Part shown: positions 7,221 through 9,777 of the stretch, piece after piece
Layout: every line of letters starts with the position of its first letter
How positions within the stretch are numbered: the stretch's first letter is position 1
DNA from: an uncultured Verrucomicrobiota bacterium
Lineage (GTDB): Bacteria; Verrucomicrobiota; Kiritimatiellia; CAIVKH01
DNA length: 9,777 nt
NCBI GenBank assembly: GCA_937894535.1
Contig: CALBHI010000079.1
Coordinates: forward strand, 1 to 9,777
Direction: 5' to 3'
Notes under the pieces: generated by a model
Databases searched by the model: none
What the model was told of the DNA's origin: nothing
Seen by the model: the letters and a program-made list of their open reading frames with translations, nothing else
Translations under genes and position numbers: made by a program

Positions 7221-7243
7221 CCCGGCGTTGCGCAAGTGCCGGG
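7221..7243. repeat. Palindrome in the cyclophilin upstream region
   Basis: cccggc (7221-7226) mirrors gccggg (7238-7243), and the middle holds the perfect 8-base palindrome ttgcgcaa (7228-7235), almost concentric. It lies 38 bases upstream of the cyclophilin ATG. No T-run follows on either strand, so an operator or leader hairpin is likelier than a terminator. Confidence 0.4.
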
Positions 7244-7327
7244 CGGACCGGATCGTGCCCGGTTCGTTGGATGCCACACCCGGCCCCCCCCGGTGCGGAT
7301 TGGTAGCCATCGCATGGCTCGTGGTGA

Positions 7328-7346
7328 ATCCCGGATCCAGCGGGAT
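7328..7346. repeat. Short palindrome in the divergent region
   Basis: atcccg (7328-7333) and cgggat (7341-7346) are exact inverted repeats around a 7-base loop. The stem is short, so chance is possible in GC-rich DNA. Confidence 0.3.
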
Positions 7347-7357
7347 GGAGGGGCCCT

Positions 7358-7375
7358 GCCGGTTCCCGGACCGGC
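7358..7375. repeat. Short hairpin upstream of the ATPase operon
   Basis: gccggt (7358-7363) and accggc (7370-7375) form a perfect 6-bp stem with a 6-base loop. A T-rich stretch begins about 14 bases later on the plus strand, too far for a standard intrinsic terminator. Confidence 0.3.
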
Positions 7376-7463
7376 CCGCCTGATTAGACTTTTCTTTCGC
7401 GGACCAGTGGATACAGTGAAACCAACTATCGCGCAGTCCGCTGGTTGCGGATACGACGCACCG

Positions 7464-7471
7464 AGAGGGAG
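7464..7471 (+). promoter_or_regulatory. Ribosome binding site for ATPase subunit E
   Basis: AGAGGGAG lies 7 bases before ATG 7479. It decides the start of subunit E, whose frame is otherwise open far upstream. Confidence 0.6.
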
Positions 7472-7478
7472 TTGGACC

Positions 7479-8099
7479 ATGGCTGAAGAATTGCAGCATC
7501 TGATCGAACGTATCCAGCGCGAGGCGGTTGACACCGGGGAGCAGCAAGCGGCCAAAATTGTCGCGCAGGCCCGCGAAAAAGCCGCGGCGTTGGTGAAGGA
7601 CGCCGAAGTCAAGGCGGCGGCGATCGTGGAGAAAGCCGAACAGGATGCGACGTTGTTCACCCAGCGCAGCGAGCAGGCGCTTTCCCAGGCGGCCCGCGAC
7701 CTGCTGATCTCGGTAGGCCGTGGCGTCGAACAGATCTTCGAGCAGTTATCCCGCGATGCCGCCGGAAAAGCCCTGGATGCATCGACCCTCCGGCCGGTAC
7801 TAGCCCGGATCATGGAGGCCTATGCCAAGGAGGGCGGGTTGCCCAAGAACCTCGAGGTGGTCGTCGGCGAGGCCGACCGCGCTGCCATCACCGACTTCTT
7901 CAAGCAGGCCTTCGCCGACGCGCTGGCCGGTGGCTTGGTCATCACCGTTGATCCCCGCACGCAGAAGGGCTTCAAGGTGCGGCGCCACGACCGGCACATC
8001 GAGCACGATTTCTCCCGCGAAGCCATCGCCGATGCCGTCGCCGCGTATCTGCGCCCGGTTCTCGCGGAAACCGTCTATAACGTTGCCCGCGCACCCTGA
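7479..8099 (+). CDS. atpE: V/A-type ATPase subunit E (peripheral stalk)
   Basis: 206-residue stalk subunit of the rotary V/A-type ATPase, equivalent to NtpE/VatE and unrelated to F-type subunit c, which shares the symbol. Residues ~1-90 form a long, charged, Ala/Glu/Lys-rich helix (QQAAKIVAQAREKAAALVKD, VKAAAIVEKAEQDATLF), expected to form a coiled coil with subunit G/H. Residues ~100-206 form the globular domain that binds the catalytic head, containing GGLVITVDPRTQKGFKV. Length is usual for the family (about 190-210). ATG 7479 is chosen for its Shine-Dalgarno and because the helix begins at once; upstream in-frame sequence shows no homology. It is the first gene of the operon, followed 14 bases later by the DUF2764 gene and then subunit A, the order known from Chlamydia. 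The complex sits on the inner face of the cytoplasmic membrane. Confidence 0.93.
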   Translation: MAEELQHLIERIQREAVDTGEQQAAKIVAQAREKAAALVKDAEVKAAAIVEKAEQDATLFTQRSEQALSQAARDLLISVGRGVEQIFEQLSRDAAGKALDASTLRPVLARIMEAYAKEGGLPKNLEVVVGEADRAAITDFFKQAFADALAGGLVITVDPRTQKGFKVRRHDRHIEHDFSREAIADAVAAYLRPVLAETVYNVARAP

Positions 8100-8113
8100 G
8101 GTTCCTGCGATCC

Positions 8114-8686
8114 GTGAGCAGCCGCTATTACTACCTGATCGCCAGCTTGCCCGCCCTGGTGTTTTCCCAGCCGGCGGCGATGAGCCGCGCCGGGTTTATC
8201 GCCGAATGCGAGCAACAACTCGATGGCAGCGACCTGGCGGAAGTAACCGCGCTGCTCGACGCACGGCTGGAGGACGTGCACCGCGATTTCAGCCGGGCCT
8301 GGCTGCACGCCGACCGGCAATTGCGCAACGCGGTGGTGCGGGCCCGCGCGCTCCGGTTGGGGGTGGATGAGAAGAAATTCCTCCAGAGCCACGAGGGCTT
8401 CCGCGTCGATGCCGAGGCCGCAGTGAGCGACGCCTTTTCGCGCGCCAATCCGCTCGAACGCGAACTCGCGCTCGACCGCTACCGCTGGAACCTCGCCGAC
8501 GAGCTCAGCGCCGGAGACCCGTTTGCCTTGCCCGCCCTGCTTGCCTACGCGGTAAAACTCGCCCTCAACGAGCACTGGCGCGCCCTCACCCCCGAACTGG
8601 GACGCGAACGGTTTGAGGAGATGGTGGAACTGGTCGGCGTCAGCGCGCAGGAAGTGTCGGCGTGGTCGGGACTTTCCCAAGTATGA
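8114..8686 (+). CDS. DUF2764 family protein of the V-type ATPase operon
   Basis: 190-residue soluble, mostly helical protein. The N-terminus SSRYYYLIASLPAL is the hallmark of DUF2764, a family encoded between subunits E and A in V-type ATPase operons of Chlamydiae and some other bacteria (the chlamydial CT309 type). These operons usually lack a recognisable subunit C, so a role as subunit C substitute linking rotor and membrane ring is often suggested; that is inference, not shown here. The start is GTG 8114, fixed by the family motif; only a weak AGG (8099-8101) precedes it. The helical body carries ANPLERELALDRYRWNLADE near residues 113-132. The stop TGA 8684-8686 overlaps an ATG (TATGA) that opens an 11-codon frame leading to subunit A. 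No signal peptide or membrane helix is visible. Confidence 0.85.
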   Translation: MSSRYYYLIASLPALVFSQPAAMSRAGFIAECEQQLDGSDLAEVTALLDARLEDVHRDFSRAWLHADRQLRNAVVRARALRLGVDEKKFLQSHEGFRVDAEAAVSDAFSRANPLERELALDRYRWNLADELSAGDPFALPALLAYAVKLALNEHWRALTPELGRERFEEMVELVGVSAQEVSAWSGLSQV

Positions 8687-8718
8687 AGATGAACCTCACG
8701 GAATGGGTGAATGTATGA
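8683..8718 (+). other. Possible 11-codon coupling frame between DUF2764 and subunit A
   Basis: ATG at 8683 overlaps the DUF2764 stop (ATGA), and the frame MKMNLTEWVNV ends at TGA 8716-8718, which overlaps the subunit A start (ATGA at 8715). A ribosome could pass from one gene to the next through it. It has no Shine-Dalgarno of its own, and both overlaps could be chance. Confidence 0.25.
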
Positions 8719-9777
8719 GTGATGCGGTGCCCGGTACCGTCGTTGGCGTGAACGGCAACTTGTTGCGCGTGCGTTTCGCCTCGGCGGTGACCCAGAACGA
8801 AGTGGCCTATGCGGTGACCGGCTCGACCCGGCTCAAGGCCGAAGTCATCCGCGTGCGCGGCGATGTGGCCGACCTGCAGGTATTCGAGGACACCACCGAC
8901 CTCCGGGTTGGCGCCCCGGTCGAGTTCTCCCGCGAACTGCTCAGCGTCGAACTCGGCCCCGGCTTGCTCGGCAGCATCTACGACGGCCTCCAGAACCCAT
9001 TGCCCGACCTGGCCGAACAGTGCGGGTTCTTTCTCCAGCGCGGCACCTACCTTGACCCGCTGAACCGCACCCGCCGCTGGCCGTTCAAGCCCGCGGTGAA
9101 TGCGGGCGACACCGTGACCGCCGCGCAAAGCCTGGGCACCGTGCCCGAGGGTATCTTCGAGCACCGCATCATGACCCCGTTCCGGTTGGCCGGCGCCTGG
9201 AAGGTCGAGTCCATCGCCGCCGCGGGCGAGTACACCGTGTCCGACCCCATCGCCACGCTGGTGAACGAGGACGGCGAGCGGCAGGCGCTGACCATGATCC
9301 AGCGCTGGCCGGTCAAGATGCCGATCCGCGCCTACGCCGAACGCCTGCGCCCGGTTGATCCGCTGGTGACCAAGATCCGCATCATCGACACGTTTTTCCC
9401 GATCGCCCGTGGCGGCACCTACTGCATCCCCGGACCCTTCGGCGCCGGCAAGACCGTGCTCCAGCAGATCACCAGCCGCAACGCCGATGTCGACATCGTC
9501 ATCATCGCCGCCTGCGGCGAGCGCGCCGGCGAGGTGGTCGAGACCCTGCGCGAGTTCCCCGACCTGACCGATCCACGCACCGGCAAGAGCCTGATGGAGC
9601 GCACGCTGATCATCTGCAATACCAGTTCGATGCCGGTCGCCGCCCGCGAGGCGTCGGTGTACACCGCGGTGACCATCGCCGAATACTACCGGCAGATGGG
9701 CCTGCATGTCCTGTTGCTCGCCGACTCGACGTCGCGCTGGGCGCAGGCGCTGCGCGAAGTGTCCGGCCGCCTGGAGG
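8715..9777 (+). CDS. atpA: V/A-type ATPase catalytic subunit A, 3'-truncated by the window
   Basis: Catalytic subunit of the rotary ATPase; it hydrolyses or makes ATP while protons or sodium ions cross the membrane. 354 of about 590 residues are visible. In order: beta-barrel start GTVVGVNGNLLRVRF (7-21), ELGPGLLGSIYDGLQNPL (79-96), the bulge region specific to A subunits (~110-200, with GTVPEG), P-loop GPFGAGKT (240-247, Lys246), CGERAGEVVE (267-276, catalytic Glu269) and Walker B LLLADSTSRW (333-342). From memory the sequence is closest to chlamydial AtpA, including CNTSSMPVAAREAS and AEYYRQMGL. All catalytic residues in view are present. ATG 8715 is preferred; an in-frame ATG at 8703 would add only four residues (MGEC), and neither has a strong Shine-Dalgarno. 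It follows DUF2764 after 28 bases. Subunits B, D, I and K are expected to the right. Confidence 0.96.
   Translation, partial: MSDAVPGTVVGVNGNLLRVRFASAVTQNEVAYAVTGSTRLKAEVIRVRGDVADLQVFEDTTDLRVGAPVEFSRELLSVELGPGLLGSIYDGLQNPLPDLAEQCGFFLQRGTYLDPLNRTRRWPFKPAVNAGDTVTAAQSLGTVPEGIFEHRIMTPFRLAGAWKVESIAAAGEYTVSDPIATLVNEDGERQALTMIQRWPVKMPIRAYAERLRPVDPLVTKIRIIDTFFPIARGGTYCIPGPFGAGKTVLQQITSRNADVDIVIIAACGERAGEVVETLREFPDLTDPRTGKSLMERTLIICNTSSMPVAAREASVYTAVTIAEYYRQMGLHVLLLADSTSRWAQALREVSGRLE

Larger units (their letters stand above)
7184..7478. promoter_or_regulatory. Divergent intergenic region between the cyclophilin operon and the ATPase operon
   Basis: Both operons read away from this 295-base stretch, so promoters for each must lie here or further inside. 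I see no convincing sigma-70 hexamers on either strand. The most AT-rich segment is near 7382-7432 (gattagacttttctttc and downstream), upstream of the ATPase genes. The region contains three short palindromes and a run of eight C at 7284-7291. Confidence 0.5.

Noticed and set aside
7284..7291. Run of eight C as a regulatory or phase-variable tract
   Set aside because: It is outside any reading frame and far from both start codons; a sequencing-prone homopolymer in GC-rich DNA is the simpler reading.
8640..9707. A 355-codon open frame on the minus strand opposite subunit A
   Set aside because: Antisense shadow of a very strongly conserved ATPase gene; composition is the same H/G/D/R-rich type with no recognisable motif.

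Overview
The window is GC-rich bacterial DNA. It most likely comes from the PVC superphylum, probably Verrucomicrobiota, Kiritimatiellota or a relative. Three signs point there: a V/A-type ATPase operon in the chlamydial order (subunit E, DUF2764 protein, subunit A); a very large secreted protein whose last ~50 residues resemble the C-terminal W-x-G/LQ/GPW modules common in Verrucomicrobiota; and a tyrosine (Y1/HUH) transposase of the REP-associated type with the C-terminal extension I associate with that phylum. Assignment below superphylum is inference.

Layout. 3-2843 (+): 3' part of a long secreted, cysteine-rich, repeat-containing surface protein; its start lies left of the window. 2844-3068: convergent spacer, no gene or clear terminator seen. 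3069-3950 (-): intact Y1 transposase. 3951-4254: gene-free, AT-richer, unusually structured DNA holding a nested inverted repeat just upstream of the transposase, then a 22-bp direct repeat with short inverted repeats. 4255-7183 (-): a compact three-gene operon, transcribed leftward in the order exported cyclophilin, membrane Ser/Thr kinase with a probable TPR-like tail, and a pseudopilin-like membrane protein whose GTG start overlaps the kinase stop. 7184-7478: divergent intergenic region with three palindromes. 7479-9777 (+): V/A-type ATPase operon (subunit E, DUF2764, subunit A), running off the right edge.

How the parts may work together. The ATPase genes encode part of a rotary proton- or sodium-translocating complex: E is the peripheral stalk, A carries the catalytic ATP site, and the DUF2764 protein is a constant companion of these operons in this branch. 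The leftward operon looks like an envelope module: a periplasmic folding enzyme, a transmembrane kinase and a membrane-anchored pseudopilin-like protein. It shares only a divergent promoter region with the ATPase operon; no functional link is shown. I found no CRISPR array, tRNA, rRNA, phage gene or recognised defence system. The best candidates for something undescribed are the kinase-coupled pseudopilin-like protein, the probable two-start cyclophilin, and the structured DNA between transposase and operon.
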